From Methylomonas sp. AM2-LC (lineage in GTDB: Bacteria > Pseudomonadota > Gammaproteobacteria > Methylococcales > Methylomonadaceae): a stretch of 64,000 nt of DNA. The notes under the pieces are model-generated. The model was not told the DNA's origin and did not search any database. It saw only the letters and a list, made by a program, of their open reading frames with translations. Of this stretch, positions 34,402-45,047 are shown piece after piece; position 1 is the stretch's first letter, and every line of letters starts with the position of its first letter. Made by a program: the position numbers and the translations under genes. The stretch spans positions 62,001 through 126,000 of the forward strand of contig NZ_CP157007.1 in assembly GCF_039904985.1 (NCBI RefSeq). The letters are read 5' to 3'.

Positions 34402-34863
34402 GGGTGTTAATAAACAAAAGGCTCTAAAGTTTCATAGGCTTTATAAGTAATCGCAAATGTGGGGCACATGGACAAACTAATGAGACCACATTGGCCTATA
34501 TACTGGGTTTGCGTTGCTCTATGGGCTTCTACGTTGGTCTATATTTAACATAAATCCTTTATTCTTGGAACGAAAAAGTCTAATTGTTTATACCGCCTAA
34601 AAATTTCATGGACAGAACGGCCTAATTTTGAGAAGTCGAAAACTTGCTGAAAGCCTTGCTGGATAAGGCATTTAGAAAATTTGTATGGAACTTTAGAGCC
34701 TTTTGTTTATTAGCACCCAAATATAGACCAACGTAGAAGCCCATAGAGCAACGCAAACCCAGTATATAGGCCAATGTGGTCTCATTAGTTTGTCCATGTG
34801 CCCCACATTTGCGATTACTTATAAAGCCTATGAAACTTTAGAGCCTTTTGTTTATTAACACCC
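34402..34863. repeat. MITE-like palindromic element, copy 2
   Basis: Same as 14244-14705: 145-bp inverted arms at 34402-34546 and 34719-34863. Confidence 0.75.
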
Positions 34864-35323
34864 ATTATGTACCTACACGCAATCAAACCCAACCCGTAGC
34901 GCGGTCTTCGAGTTCGATAAGCTAATCCGCAGCATTTACACATTGCGATATTTGCGCGACCCACAAATCGAGCGCAACTCGCATCGTTCGCAAAACCGGA
35001 TCGAATCTTATCACCAACTGCGAGCAGCAATCGCGCAGGTTGGCGGCAAGAAGGAACTCACTGGCAGGACGGATCTGGATATTGAGGTCAGTAACGAATG
35101 TGGGCGGCTAATCGCAAATGCGATCATTTATTATAATTCCGCTATCCTGTCACGGATACTCGACAAATATGAAGCATCCCCCAAACTGAAGATTTTGGCA
35201 CTCATCAAGAAAGTCTCGCCTGCGGCCTGGCGGAATATTCATTTTAATGGCCATTATGCCTTCAGAGATAGCGGGCAGAACATAGACCTTGATGCGATTG
35301 TGGCTAAATTGGAGCTGGAATAA
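34864..35323 (+). pseudogene. Outer transposase C-terminal fragment, copy 2
   Basis: Identical to 14706-15165; holds the catalytic Glu motif NRIESYHQL but no start codon of its own. Confidence 0.85.
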
Positions 35324-35464
35324 TGGGGCTGTAACAGCTGAAAACGATTCGTCGGAATTTTCGGCGGTTTGGGCTTACACCCCCAAAGTCGGCCATTTTC
35401 GTGAGCTTTACAAATAAAGGTCATTTGTCACGAGGCTTAAGCGATAAAAATAAGAAATAATAAG

Positions 35465-35530
35465 TTAGTTTGTTTATTACTTTGTTTGTTAATAAATTAG
35501 TTTGTTTATTATTTTATTATGTGCTATACT
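35465..35530 (+). promoter_or_regulatory. kfrA promoter and operators, copy 2
   Basis: Same as 15307-15372: two TTAGTTTGTTTATTA repeats overlapping a TTGTTT/TATACT promoter. Confidence 0.65.
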
Positions 35531-35559
35531 GAACCCATCAACTTAAAGGAGAAATCCTC

Positions 35560-36528
35560 ATGCAAGCCACCACGATACAAACTGGCCGCCCTGCCGAATT
35601 TGCGCCGGAAGCCATCATCCAAGCCGGTCAAGAGCTGCGAGACGCTGGCCGCAATATCACGGGTTTTGCTTTACGCCAGAAAGTGGGTGGTGGTAATCCC
35701 GGTCGTCTTAAGCAGGTTTGGGATGAGCATCTGGCCAGCCAGTCTGTCACCAGAGCGGAACCGGTGGCTGAATTGCCTATTGAGGTGGCCGAGGAAGTGG
35801 CTATGGTCACTAAAACACTCACAGAACGCCTTTCCATGCTGGCTGTTGAATTGAACGACAAGGCGGTCAAAGCAGCAGAGCGCCGGGTAGGAGAAGTAGT
35901 CAGAGCCGCTGGCGATCAACGCGAACAGGCCGAACGTGAATTAGCGGATGCATCCAGCACGGTCGATGATTTGGAAACCAAACTGAATGAAGTCAGAGCG
36001 GAATCCGAAGTCTTTGAAAAACACTTGGCCGATGCTCAGGCAACTAGTCAGGCCCAAGCTGTAGAACTGGCGCAATTGCGCGAGCGTCTGGCGTTAACCG
36101 AACAAACCGCCAAGAGCGCCGGCGAACAACATGCTATCGAACTAGAAAGAATCCGGACGGAACTGGCCGAGCAGAAAAAAGCCGTTCAATCCTTAGCCGC
36201 TGAGCGAGACCAGGAACGCGCAGAACTGGCGACCGTAAAAGCCCAAGCCGCTGCCGCAGAAGAAACGCACCAAGAACAACGCAAGCGCACTGCTGAAGAA
36301 ACTCATCGTGTTGCCGAGAAATTAACGAAGATTGAGGCGGATAGAGACAACGCACACAAACAAGCGGTCACAGCCCGCGAGGAAGCGGCTCAATTACGCG
36401 GACAACTTGAGGCCACGAAAGCCCAAGCCGCAGAACTCCTACAGGCGCTTAGCAGCCATCAGCCGGCGAAAACCACTGGAGCAAAGAAAACAACGGTGAG
36501 TTCAACTGGTCATTGCAACACTATCTGA
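35560..36528 (+). CDS. kfrA: KfrA-like protein, copy 2
   Basis: Identical to 15402-16370, including the IS30-derived C-terminal tail. Confidence 0.88.
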   Translation: MQATTIQTGRPAEFAPEAIIQAGQELRDAGRNITGFALRQKVGGGNPGRLKQVWDEHLASQSVTRAEPVAELPIEVAEEVAMVTKTLTERLSMLAVELNDKAVKAAERRVGEVVRAAGDQREQAERELADASSTVDDLETKLNEVRAESEVFEKHLADAQATSQAQAVELAQLRERLALTEQTAKSAGEQHAIELERIRTELAEQKKAVQSLAAERDQERAELATVKAQAAAAEETHQEQRKRTAEETHRVAEKLTKIEADRDNAHKQAVTAREEAAQLRGQLEATKAQAAELLQALSSHQPAKTTGAKKTTVSSTGHCNTI

Positions 36529-37723
36529 TTTAATATTATTAACAGAGGTGAATCAATGGCACAGAAAGGTCGACCCGGTTTATCCGCAGCTCAAAAGGTT
36601 GAGTTGTGGCAAAGATGGAAATTAGGACAATCACTCAGTGAGATAGGTCGTGCCCTTGGTAAGCATGCTGGATCCGTGCATACTGTTTTATCCGCTCATG
36701 GTGGAATTATTCCTGCAACTCGCTCAAGATCGGCTAGGTCACTGAGTCTAGTTGAGCGCGAAGAAATATCGCGAGGACTGGCGGCTGGTGAATCAATGCG
36801 ACAGATTGCATCAAAACTAGCAAGATCACCCTCTACTATCTGCCGTGAAATTGCCCGTAATGGTAATAAAGATCAATATCGAGCAATCGAAGCTGATTCA
36901 AAAGCATGGGATCAAGCACAGCGACCTAAGCCCTGTCGACTGGCTACACATTCTCAACTACAAATCATGGTGGCAACTAAACTCGGTTTCGATTGGTCTC
37001 CTGAGCAAATTGCTGGCTGGCTTAAACATAAATATCCAAACGATATCAATATGCATGTCTCACATGAAACAATCTATAAAAGCCTGTATATTCAAGCACG
37101 CGGCGTTTTGAAAAAGGAATTAATCGGACATCTACGATCGAAACGAATGATGCGGCAAGGTAAGGCATCAACAACTGAAGGCCAGCCAAGAGGGCAAATT
37201 ATTGATGCGGTATCGATAAAAGATCGACCTGCAGAGGTTGAGGATCGTGCAATACCTGGGCATTGGGAAGGTGATCTGATTACGGGGTCTAAAAACAGCC
37301 ATATTGCTACTCTAGTTGAACGTCGGTCACGATTTGTGTTGCTGGTTCAAGTTGATGGCAAAGATACGACGAATGTTGTGAATGCATTAATTCGTCAGGT
37401 ACAGCAACTTCCTTCCGGCTTAATGGCTTCGTTGACATGGGATCGTGGTACTGAATTAGCTCAACATAAAAGATTTACTGTAGCCACCGATGTGGCAATG
37501 TATTTTTGCGATCCAAGAAGCCCTTGGCAGCGAGGAACCAATGAAAATACAAACCGATTATTAAGACAATATTTTCCCAAAGGGACCGATTTAAGCGGTT
37601 ATAGTCAGCAAGACCTAGATGAGATTGCTTTAAAGCTTAATACGAGACCTAGAAAAACACTGGGCTACATGATGCCTGGTGATAAACTAAACGAATGCGT
37701 TGCAATGACCAGTTGAACTCACC
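36495..37723. mobile_element. IS30-family insertion sequence, copy 2
   Basis: Same as 16337-17565: 25-bp inverted repeats and an AC target duplication, at the same site in kfrA. Confidence 0.9.
36556..37716 (+). CDS. IS30-family transposase, copy 2
   Basis: Identical to 16398-17558 (386 aa, DDE core intact). Confidence 0.95.
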   Translation: MAQKGRPGLSAAQKVELWQRWKLGQSLSEIGRALGKHAGSVHTVLSAHGGIIPATRSRSARSLSLVEREEISRGLAAGESMRQIASKLARSPSTICREIARNGNKDQYRAIEADSKAWDQAQRPKPCRLATHSQLQIMVATKLGFDWSPEQIAGWLKHKYPNDINMHVSHETIYKSLYIQARGVLKKELIGHLRSKRMMRQGKASTTEGQPRGQIIDAVSIKDRPAEVEDRAIPGHWEGDLITGSKNSHIATLVERRSRFVLLVQVDGKDTTNVVNALIRQVQQLPSGLMASLTWDRGTELAQHKRFTVATDVAMYFCDPRSPWQRGTNENTNRLLRQYFPKGTDLSGYSQQDLDEIALKLNTRPRKTLGYMMPGDKLNECVAMTS

Positions 37724-37752
37724 ACACCTAACTAAAAATCTCTTAGTCTTTA

Positions 37753-37786
37753 AAACCTGCCGTTTGTTGGGCTACTCGGCGGGTTT
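37753..37786 (+). terminator. Terminator-like hairpin after kfrA/IS30, copy 2
   Basis: Same as 17595-17628. Confidence 0.55.
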
Positions 37787-38062
37787 CCATGCCCGACAGC
37801 TACGCACCGCTGGTTGAGTAAGGATTTCATTGGGGCCGCCCTGCCCTATTCCTTCCTGGCGTAAAACAAAAAGCTTTGATTGAAGGGAATTGCCTTGTCG
37901 GTGCTGTTATGTGATTAGGAATTGATGCCTTACTAAAAATATTAAAAAAGGTAAATCATCTGTTTATTTGGTATAATTGCCATGGATGGCAATTACGGGA
38001 AGGAATTGGTTTTTCAATTTTAGTAATTGCCTGATCATGCACATCTTTCGTTTTTTCAAATT

Positions 38063-38386
38063 TTACCCGGCTAACTTGGCACTGGCTAAGCGATTCAGGC
38101 TAATACCTTGCTCTGCCGCTTGCATCGCTAAAGTGCGATGTACTTCTGATGGGATACGGACTCTAAATTCACCGCTGTAGTGTTTTTCTGATAGCGGTTC
38201 TGGAATAACTTCACCATTGCTTTGCATATCTTTGATGACTTCGGCAATGAGCTGTCTGATACCTGTCAAGGCTTCTTCAGGCGTAGTCGCCAACCAGGAC
38301 AAGGAAGGTAGTTCGACACAGAGACCGACATGTTCATTATCTTCTGGAGACCAGGTAACTCGATAGGTGTAATGTTCAATGTTCAT
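38063..38386 (-). CDS. hicB: HicB-family antitoxin, copy 2
   Basis: Identical to 17905-18228 (107 aa), overlapping hicA. Confidence 0.92.
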   Translation of the reverse strand: MNIEHYTYRVTWSPEDNEHVGLCVELPSLSWLATTPEEALTGIRQLIAEVIKDMQSNGEVIPEPLSEKHYSGEFRVRIPSEVHRTLAMQAAEQGISLNRLASAKLAG

Positions 38387-38633
38387 TTGGATTCCCCTTT
38401 AACTTGTCGATGGCTAACAGTATCTGTTTGACCTGATAAGCTTTGGCTTTACCTTTGTCGTTCTGAATGTTCACACGCGGATCGCCAGGCCAAGGTGTTT
38501 TGAATATGGTATGGCTTGTGCCTGATTGACGCGGTTTTCCAAAAAATTCTTCACAAATTTTATGCAAGTCTGAGAACCGAACATTGTTGGGTTCCCGTCG
38601 CATTTGATCAAGGATTTTTTTGGAAGTAGGCAT
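38376..38633 (-). CDS. hicA: HicA-family toxin, copy 2
   Basis: Identical to 18218-18475 (85 aa, catalytic His41). Confidence 0.9.
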   Translation of the reverse strand: MPTSKKILDQMRREPNNVRFSDLHKICEEFFGKPRQSGTSHTIFKTPWPGDPRVNIQNDKGKAKAYQVKQILLAIDKLKGNPNEH

Positions 38634-38692
38634 CGTTATACGGTATCAATAGTGACACCATTTTGTCAATTGATCTTTGTGTTTAATCGTAG

Positions 38693-38701
38693 TTATTCAC
38701 A
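38693..38701 (+). other. DnaA box, copy 2
   Basis: TTATTCACA, same as 18535-18543. Confidence 0.7.
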
Positions 38702-38798
38702 GGCGTAGCATGATTAAATAAAGGTTAAATAAAGATTAAAAGAATAAGAGCAAAAAAATGTCATTATTTCAATTCATTTACAATGACTTAATGAAACA

Positions 38799-39087
38799 AC
38801 CCGTCAGCTATAACTACCACTTGTTGATGAAATTAGGCTAAAAAGTGGCTTCTATCTTCCTATTCCAGGCCTCAAAAAACCGACCCGTCAGCTATAACTA
38901 CCGGTTTTTTTACGACCCGTCAGCTATAACTACCGGTTTTTTTACGACCCGTCAGCTATAACTACCGAAATTGAGGCTAGGCTATAGGTCTATTTGATGT
39001 GAAAAAGCTTCCTGTCACCTATAACTACCGCAACCTGTCACCTATAACTACCGTAAAACGCCTTGACCCGTCACCTATAACTACCGC
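38799..39087. repeat. oriV: Seven iterons (oriV), copy 2
   Basis: Same as 18641-18929. The 59-kb period therefore contains two complete origins. Confidence 0.92.
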
Positions 39088-40175
39088 TTCTTGGTCGGGA
39101 GGTTTTTTCCCACAATGATTTCTTTGCTTTTCTCACTTAAAGACTGTCGTTTATTGGCTGCTTTGATTTCTGTAATGAATTCCCGCGAGGCAGTCAGTGT
39201 GTAAATTACATCTTCTAGCTTGGCACGTTCGCCGCGTATCTCGTTTTTTTGAGTGGTACTTAATACCCCACTAGCTTTGAGCTCGTCAAGGGCGTCATCA
39301 AGTGCTGCAACTGCTTGACGTTGCAGCTTATAGCCTTCCAGCAAAGCACTATCACGTTTGATTGTGCTGAAACGCATATCGAACGAAGTGATTAAGCTTG
39401 CAAATGTAAACTTGAGAGAAAGCTGTTTGTGTAGCCAGCGGGCGAGCTGGGTTCGATGTCCCATCATTTGTGCATAGTTGAATTGACGATAGGTCACCGC
39501 ATCAATTGCCTGTGTTACTAGGGGGTGAAATTGCACAATCCATTTTGCATCTGGATCGTCATCAAGCTTACTTCTGGATACCGCTGACAATCCGGAAAAA
39601 TATGGATTGATTGAGAACCCCTCTCCGTTTTTGTCGTCTGTCGTGGCAATTTCAATCGAGCTTCTGGCGAGGATTCGTAGACTTAAAACGATTTGTTGAT
39701 AGGATCGTGTATGGCCTCGTTTTTTTAATTCTTCTCGCAACATATGTAGCGAGAAGACCACCCCACTACGGTAATTTGGTTTATCGAAATACCCATAATT
39801 CTGTTCAGCAGCGATTTTGCGCAAAGCATCTTCGATTAGTTCTTCATTTGCACTTGGATAATAACCTGTGACAGTACTGTCCTTGTTCTGTATCCAAGCG
39901 GGTTGAATGATAGCCTCTAATTCGCGACCACGATAGTTGAATGGGACGCTCAGCAACTGTGTGAACGTTCCAGCCTTACGCATCTTGTCCATTGCCTGAC
40001 GTGATACAGAATAACGCGGCACACTATCCCAAAGATCGAAGGTATTGGACAGTCGGTCACGTTCGTTCTCGGTGTTGCAGAGAAACGATTGGAACAAGTC
40101 AAGTTGTTGCCCACCGAAATCTGATTTTGTGGGGGGAATAACCACGTCGTCCTTTTTAGGTTTTGCCTTTGCCAT
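39081..40175 (-). CDS. repA: RepA-like replication initiator, copy 2
   Basis: Identical to 18923-20017 (364 aa). Confidence 0.9.
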   Translation of the reverse strand: MAKAKPKKDDVVIPPTKSDFGGQQLDLFQSFLCNTENERDRLSNTFDLWDSVPRYSVSRQAMDKMRKAGTFTQLLSVPFNYRGRELEAIIQPAWIQNKDSTVTGYYPSANEELIEDALRKIAAEQNYGYFDKPNYRSGVVFSLHMLREELKKRGHTRSYQQIVLSLRILARSSIEIATTDDKNGEGFSINPYFSGLSAVSRSKLDDDPDAKWIVQFHPLVTQAIDAVTYRQFNYAQMMGHRTQLARWLHKQLSLKFTFASLITSFDMRFSTIKRDSALLEGYKLQRQAVAALDDALDELKASGVLSTTQKNEIRGERAKLEDVIYTLTASREFITEIKAANKRQSLSEKSKEIIVGKNLPTKKR

Positions 40176-40227
40176 GTCGTAACCTTTGCTTGATTTCCGT
40201 TACTTTTTAACTCGACTCAGTGATTTA

Positions 40228-40494
40228 TCAAACATCTTTGCTTAGATAAGCATCCAGAGCCTCAACAAAAATTTCTTGGCTACTTTTGTCTGCGATTAGT
40301 CCAGCTTGTTTTAGTTTGTGAAATCTTTCTTTGTCTAGTTTTACCGTCAGTGCCTTGTAATAGCCTGCTTCTGTCTTCTTGATGGGGGAAACTGGTGATA
40401 AGTGTTCGGTATCTGTTTCTGTTACAGTTGGAACTGCTGCGCCCTTTCTGGCGACAAGGCCAGAACTTAAAGTTGCTGTTTTAGCCATTTGCAT
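40228..40494 (-). CDS. Small ParA partner, copy 2
   Basis: Identical to 20070-20336 (88 aa, candidate centromere-binding protein). Confidence 0.65.
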   Translation of the reverse strand: MQMAKTATLSSGLVARKGAAVPTVTETDTEHLSPVSPIKKTEAGYYKALTVKLDKERFHKLKQAGLIADKSSQEIFVEALDAYLSKDV

Positions 40495-40524
40495 AAATCC
40501 TCAAATATAGATTAAGCTAAATAT

Positions 40525-41145
40525 CTACTTACGTAGTTTCTTAAATACGTATTTCCATAACTCTTTAATTTCGCCTGCTGATCGACTTCCCGGATCAATT
40601 TCTTGCACAGTGCGCCCATCAATCATTGAGGCCGCGAAATCAGTACGTTGATAAATAGTGACCGGTGCTACGGTACCGTGCTGGGAAAGGGCGATTGCAG
40701 CTTCACCTGTAATCCGAGCGCGCGCAGCTGCACCATTGATAACAAATATCATTGGCTTATTGGCCGACTCAACCATTTCGACAGTAGAACCAACGGCACG
40801 TAAATCGTGTGGACTTGGCCTAGTTGGAATTAATACGAGGTCTGCAACTGCAATGACCATCTTGATAGTTGTAGTCACTGCCGGCGGAGTATCAATAATT
40901 GCCAGCTTAACACCGCATCTTTCAAGCTCGCGTAAATGCTCATTTAAATTAGCAATGCTAACGCTAGCAAAAATAGGGGTTTCTGCTGAACGCTCATTCC
41001 ACCAACTCGCAAGTGAGCCTTGGGGGTCGGTATCAATCAGAGCAACAGGGCCATTTTTGTTCTGTTCGGCGAATACAGACAAATGGCCTGCCAAAGTAGT
41101 TTTTCCGACGCCACCCTTTTGACTGGCTATTACCAATGTGCGCAT
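40525..41145 (-). CDS. parA: ParA-family partition ATPase, copy 2
   Basis: Identical to 20367-20987. Confidence 0.93.
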   Translation of the reverse strand: MRTLVIASQKGGVGKTTLAGHLSVFAEQNKNGPVALIDTDPQGSLASWWNERSAETPIFASVSIANLNEHLRELERCGVKLAIIDTPPAVTTTIKMVIAVADLVLIPTRPSPHDLRAVGSTVEMVESANKPMIFVINGAAARARITGEAAIALSQHGTVAPVTIYQRTDFAASMIDGRTVQEIDPGSRSAGEIKELWKYVFKKLRK

Positions 41146-41187
41146 AAGCGTATCCAAGTATTAACGCATTAAAGTAGATTTGTATTT

Positions 41188-41348
41188 AACTATATACATA
41201 GTACCATAAATACGTATTTATTTAAATAGTGATGTACGCACCTTCAATACCCCATAATGCATTGGTCGCTAGCCATGACTGGCAAGCTTAACAGACCTTT
41301 ATTCGCATACTATATAAATACGCATAAAGCTATATACGTATTTACTGA
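41188..41348. promoter_or_regulatory. Candidate partition site/parA operator, copy 2
   Basis: Same as 21030-21190; the 14-bp palindrome is at 41207-41220. Confidence 0.5.
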
Positions 41349-41482
41349 TTTGTGTGGTTCAAGTTTATCTGACATCGATTTTTCCCGTATCTCATCCTAA
41401 TGCAAAGTAATATGCATGTTTTTTAGACTAAATAAATGACATTCAATCCAGGTTGCTCTATAGTAGGAGCGGAGGAGGGGGC

Positions 41483-42079
41483 ATGCCTAAAGTCAACGAA
41501 CTACAAGAACATCTTCAACCGGGGCAAGTTTATCGGCGGGCCGATCTGGCCAAATGGTCAAATGCCGTTGACCGCCATTTACAGCAACTGGTCAGCAAAG
41601 GGATTATCCAGAAGCTTGCGGGGGGCGTTTACTACTGTCCCAAGAAAACGGCTTTTGGTGATATACCGCCAGAAGACGAAACGCTGATCCGCGCTTTCCT
41701 TAAAGACGACCATTTCTATATGGCATCCTTAAATGCCTATAACTCCCTGGGCGTAGGCACCACGCAGCTTTATAACGAGAAGCTGGTTTATAACCATAAG
41801 CGGGATGGCAGATATACACTGAACGGCCGGCACTTCTATTTTTTGAAAAGACCGCGCTTTCCGGAGAAAAGCAGTCAGGAATTCTTGTTAGTGGATCTTA
41901 TCAATAATCTTCACTTCCTGGCGGAGGATAAAGAAAGCGTTCTTAACAGCGTCGCCGAAAAAGTACGCAGCATGGATAAGCCCAAACTGATGAAAACTGT
42001 TCAAGAGTATGCAGGGGCGAGAACGAAGAGTTTTTTTGAAAAACTATTTCATGCTGAAGAAATGAAACATGCCGTCTAA
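41483..42079 (+). CDS. AbiEi-like solo antitoxin/regulator, copy 2
   Basis: Identical to 21325-21921 (198 aa); again no AbiEii partner follows. Confidence 0.75.
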   Translation: MPKVNELQEHLQPGQVYRRADLAKWSNAVDRHLQQLVSKGIIQKLAGGVYYCPKKTAFGDIPPEDETLIRAFLKDDHFYMASLNAYNSLGVGTTQLYNEKLVYNHKRDGRYTLNGRHFYFLKRPRFPEKSSQEFLLVDLINNLHFLAEDKESVLNSVAEKVRSMDKPKLMKTVQEYAGARTKSFFEKLFHAEEMKHAV

Positions 42080-42094
42080 AATGTATCTCCAGGG

Positions 42095-42132
42095 GTATCG
42101 TGGAACAAACCGTTTTTTGGTTTAATAACCCC
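42095..42132. repeat. Orphan Tn3-type inverted repeat, copy 2
   Basis: Same as 21937-21974. Confidence 0.75.
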
Positions 42133-42187
42133 TAATTCTTTTAGTAAATTTTTAAAATTAAAACATTTTTAAACGAACTTAATTAAT

Positions 42188-42490
42188 ATGAATGATTTTG
42201 CAACTAAAATTCTTGCCCTTGATGATATTGGTTTGAGAAAGTTATTGCAGCAACTTGATGTTGCCCTTGAGCTAAACGAAAACGATATAAACGGACCAGA
42301 ACAAAACTTTGTAGGACAATTACGAGCTACTTCTAATCTTGCAATTGCAAAACTGATTCTCTTACGCGCTTTAAATAGTGATTTCATATCAATTCAAGAA
42401 AACGAGTTAACCGCGTCTAATAACACTATTCGTAATGTTCTGGAAAACGACCCGACTGTAAAGTTTCTAACTCAAACATCCTATCATTAG
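42188..42490 (+). CDS. Hypothetical protein, 100 aa, copy 2
   Basis: Identical to 22030-22332; not recognised. Confidence 0.5.
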   Translation: MNDFATKILALDDIGLRKLLQQLDVALELNENDINGPEQNFVGQLRATSNLAIAKLILLRALNSDFISIQENELTASNNTIRNVLENDPTVKFLTQTSYH

Positions 42491-42564
42491 ACCAATGGCA
42501 ATTAATAAGGCTCTCCCAGCTTAGGGTGAGTTTAACAAACAACACCAAAGTCTCATAGGATAGC

Positions 42565-42714
42565 TTAGAAGGGGTTCTTACACAGAACCCCATATTGCCG
42601 CAAAAACGCCATGCACAAAGCCTGATTGGCAAAACTCATATCCATGACCGCAGCCGGATGGCCTTCGGCCAGCAGTCGGATACTGCGACCGGTGCCGTAT
42701 CGGTTAAGGACTGA
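42565..42714 (-). pseudogene. Short gene remnant, copy 2
   Basis: Same as 22407-22556. Confidence 0.35.
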
Positions 42715-42813
42715 TTAATCAGGGGTCCTGTGGAAGAACCCCCAAAAGTGTTCGTTCTGCGTAAGCCTTATCGGCTGTGGCTTTCCGTAAACTTTTGTGT
42801 CGTTTGTGTATAC

Positions 42814-43089
42814 TCACCTAGTTACCGGAAATTTTCGCTTCGCGTGTTTCACCCGCAAAATCTCGACTGTTTCACTACAAACCCGGTAAATCACGATGTA
42901 GTTAGGGTGAGTTACCAGTATGCGCGTGTTTTTTGTTCGTTTTTTCCCTAGACTGGGATTTATATCGAGAAGCGCCGCTTTCTCGATCAGCATTTCGCCT
43001 AATTCAATCGCCGCCATTGGCTTGTCCTTGGCAATGTAATCGATGATGCCCTGCAAGTCCTCTTCGGCCTTCGGCTTCCATACCGGCAC
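42814..43089 (-). CDS. ParE/RelE-superfamily toxin, copy 2
   Basis: Identical to 22656-22931 (91 aa, GTG start). Confidence 0.88.
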   Translation of the reverse strand: MPVWKPKAEEDLQGIIDYIAKDKPMAAIELGEMLIEKAALLDINPSLGKKRTKNTRILVTHPNYIVIYRVCSETVEILRVKHAKRKFPVTR

Positions 43090-43550
43090 TAATTGGCTCC
43101 TTGCCTATTCGCCTGTTCGAGCAGCTCGGCTTTTCGTATTTGCCAGTTAGCCACGATCTGGTCATGCGGTATGCTTGGCCGTGGATCGTCGATAGCCTCC
43201 TGTATTTCTTTTTCCAGCCAATCGCTATAGGCGGCGGCTTGGTGCGCGGCCCGCATCCGTTCGGACGCATCCTGTCTGCGCTTGCTATGGATGGCGGCGG
43301 CGCTGTAGTTACTGGCGTCGATGCCGTCAATCTTAACAATCTGTAACTCTTCGCGTAGGTACTGCATACAGCTATCCAAACTGCTCCAAGTACGCGGCTT
43401 GTCGGTGCGCTGCGTACCCAGCGGGGTTTCTTTCATCCCGATTTTGAGCATGACGCACCAGCCACCGGGCTGGCCGACGATGGCCGCGCCGCGAATGGCG
43501 GCGGCGTCAACCAGACGCCGAGCGTTCGGGGTGTCGATAGTGACCGTCAT
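43089..43550 (-). CDS. Antitoxin partner of ParE/RelE toxin, copy 2
   Basis: Identical to 22931-23392. Confidence 0.65.
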   Translation of the reverse strand: MTVTIDTPNARRLVDAAAIRGAAIVGQPGGWCVMLKIGMKETPLGTQRTDKPRTWSSLDSCMQYLREELQIVKIDGIDASNYSAAAIHSKRRQDASERMRAAHQAAAYSDWLEKEIQEAIDDPRPSIPHDQIVANWQIRKAELLEQANRQGAN

Positions 43551-43760
43551 AAAATCCTCGCATTGATGATGAAAACGCAATAAGTCTAATTATGATAAAT
43601 AATAGAAAAAAATACAACTTTGGCTAGCTAATTCCGCAAGATATTTAACATATCACCCGTTGTGCGCACTGTTGCGAGCGTCAGAACGAACACTTTTGGG
43701 GGTTCTTCCACAGGACCCCAATAAATGCCATTTGCCGAATTGCTTTTTCGAAAAAAAAAT

Positions 43761-44768
43761 TTACTTCGGTAGTGCGGATTCAATGCCAAAGGCATTTATC
43801 ATTTGTTGTTCAAATACTAACGGCTCCAGAGCGATAACATTTCGATAATTTTCCAAATTAGTATAGTGATCTTCAAAATGAGTAAATATGGAATCCACTA
43901 TATTTGCAAAATTCTGCTCAAAGTTTTTAGATTGAACGTCCAATTTATATTCATTGCTAATTGGTAAATCAATAGGATTGGCTGCTGAACCATATAGCCC
44001 AGTAATAACACAGCAACCATGAATGGCCGCTTCTCTGGGTAAACGGTCTTTGCCGGGATGATGGCCGAAATCGATATAGATTTTAGAGCTAAGAAAAATT
44101 TCGGCTAATTCTTCACGGTTATATCCCTGTAATGGTTTGAATAGCAAGTTGGGAAAGGTGCTTTTGAGTTTTTCAGTAATTTTGGCACCTTTGTTAGGAT
44201 TAAACAAAATGATATTTTGTCTTTGAGTGTTAACAATTTTTTCAGACAGATCCTTTAAGTAACCAGGATCGGTATAAACAGGAATCGGATCGGATAAAGG
44301 AAAAGATTGAATTTGCCGATCAAGTAAGAATTGGTTTGCATAATCGCTTTGTGCAAAATGCAGCAAATGTTTTAAGGCTCTAATGCCGCGTAAGGGTCTT
44401 TTACCCTTTATTAAATTTTTAAAATATCTGAAGTGATCTCTAAAAGGGTTGCCGTAGCGGATACAAGTATAATTATTAACTGACATCCACCAAATTGCCG
44501 CTTGTGCCTGTTTTACATGTAAGGCAAGTGTTGTCATTATTTCCGGAAAAATAATTAACTCATGCTGGAAATCCTGATAGTTTGCAACCGTAATTTTGTA
44601 TTTTTGATAGGGTTTTGGGGTTTCATGAAGCTTGTTAAATGGATGGTATACGATTGCCGCATTTTGCCCTAATCTGTTTAAGTCAAACACCAATTGATGA
44701 ATAGCTTCCGGGCCGGCTGTGATTGCATTTGCCGGGCAGATAATCAGTATGCGATTAAATTTAGACAT
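43761..44768 (-). CDS. Glycosyltransferase-like protein, copy 2
   Basis: Identical to 23603-24610. Confidence 0.72.
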   Translation of the reverse strand: MSKFNRILIICPANAITAGPEAIHQLVFDLNRLGQNAAIVYHPFNKLHETPKPYQKYKITVANYQDFQHELIIFPEIMTTLALHVKQAQAAIWWMSVNNYTCIRYGNPFRDHFRYFKNLIKGKRPLRGIRALKHLLHFAQSDYANQFLLDRQIQSFPLSDPIPVYTDPGYLKDLSEKIVNTQRQNIILFNPNKGAKITEKLKSTFPNLLFKPLQGYNREELAEIFLSSKIYIDFGHHPGKDRLPREAAIHGCCVITGLYGSAANPIDLPISNEYKLDVQSKNFEQNFANIVDSIFTHFEDHYTNLENYRNVIALEPLVFEQQMINAFGIESALPK

Positions 44769-44932
44769 AAACTTTGGATGGTGATGACGCATTAAAATGT
44801 CGCCAAATTAATATTAAACCAAAAATAATACAACATGATCAGGTAAACCCTGAACTTGATACATACAATTGCATTATTCCTGAATCCGTGTTCAGGCTCG
44901 CACAATAACGCATAAGCCAATGATAAATAAGG

Positions 44933-45001
44933 TATAATACAGACTTTCTGTGTTCACCCGTTTTTGATTATGGCACGTTTTAAGCTAAAAGAATCCAAGA
45001 A
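44933..45001 (+). pseudogene. Start of a gene cut by the outer transposon, copy 2
   Basis: Same as 24775-24843: TATAAT, then ATG at 44970 and MARFKLKESKK before the transposon end. Confidence 0.35.
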
Positions 45002-45047
45002 GGGGTGTAAGCCGGAACCCCAGAAAATTTTGTCACACAGAATAAAC

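Larger units (their letters stand above)
24844..35383. mobile_element. Outer Tn3-family transposon, complete copy (composite, 10.5 kb)
   Basis: The left end at 24844-24881 (GGGGTGTAAGCCGGAACCCC...) and right end at 35346-35383 are related inverted repeats. Order inside: 322-aa resolvase, res-like region, phd, vapC, transposase N-terminus, inner transposon, immunity gene and rhs tip, MITE, transposase C-terminus. Without the inserted DNA the element would be a Tn3-type unit of about 5 kb with a toxin-antitoxin passenger. It crosses the junction of array copies 1 and 2. Its own transposase is broken. Confidence 0.8.
42722..43719. mobile_element. 998-bp non-autonomous Tn3-type TA element, copy 2
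   Basis: Same as 22564-23561, with perfect 38-bp inverted repeats at 42722-42759 and 43682-43719. Confidence 0.85.
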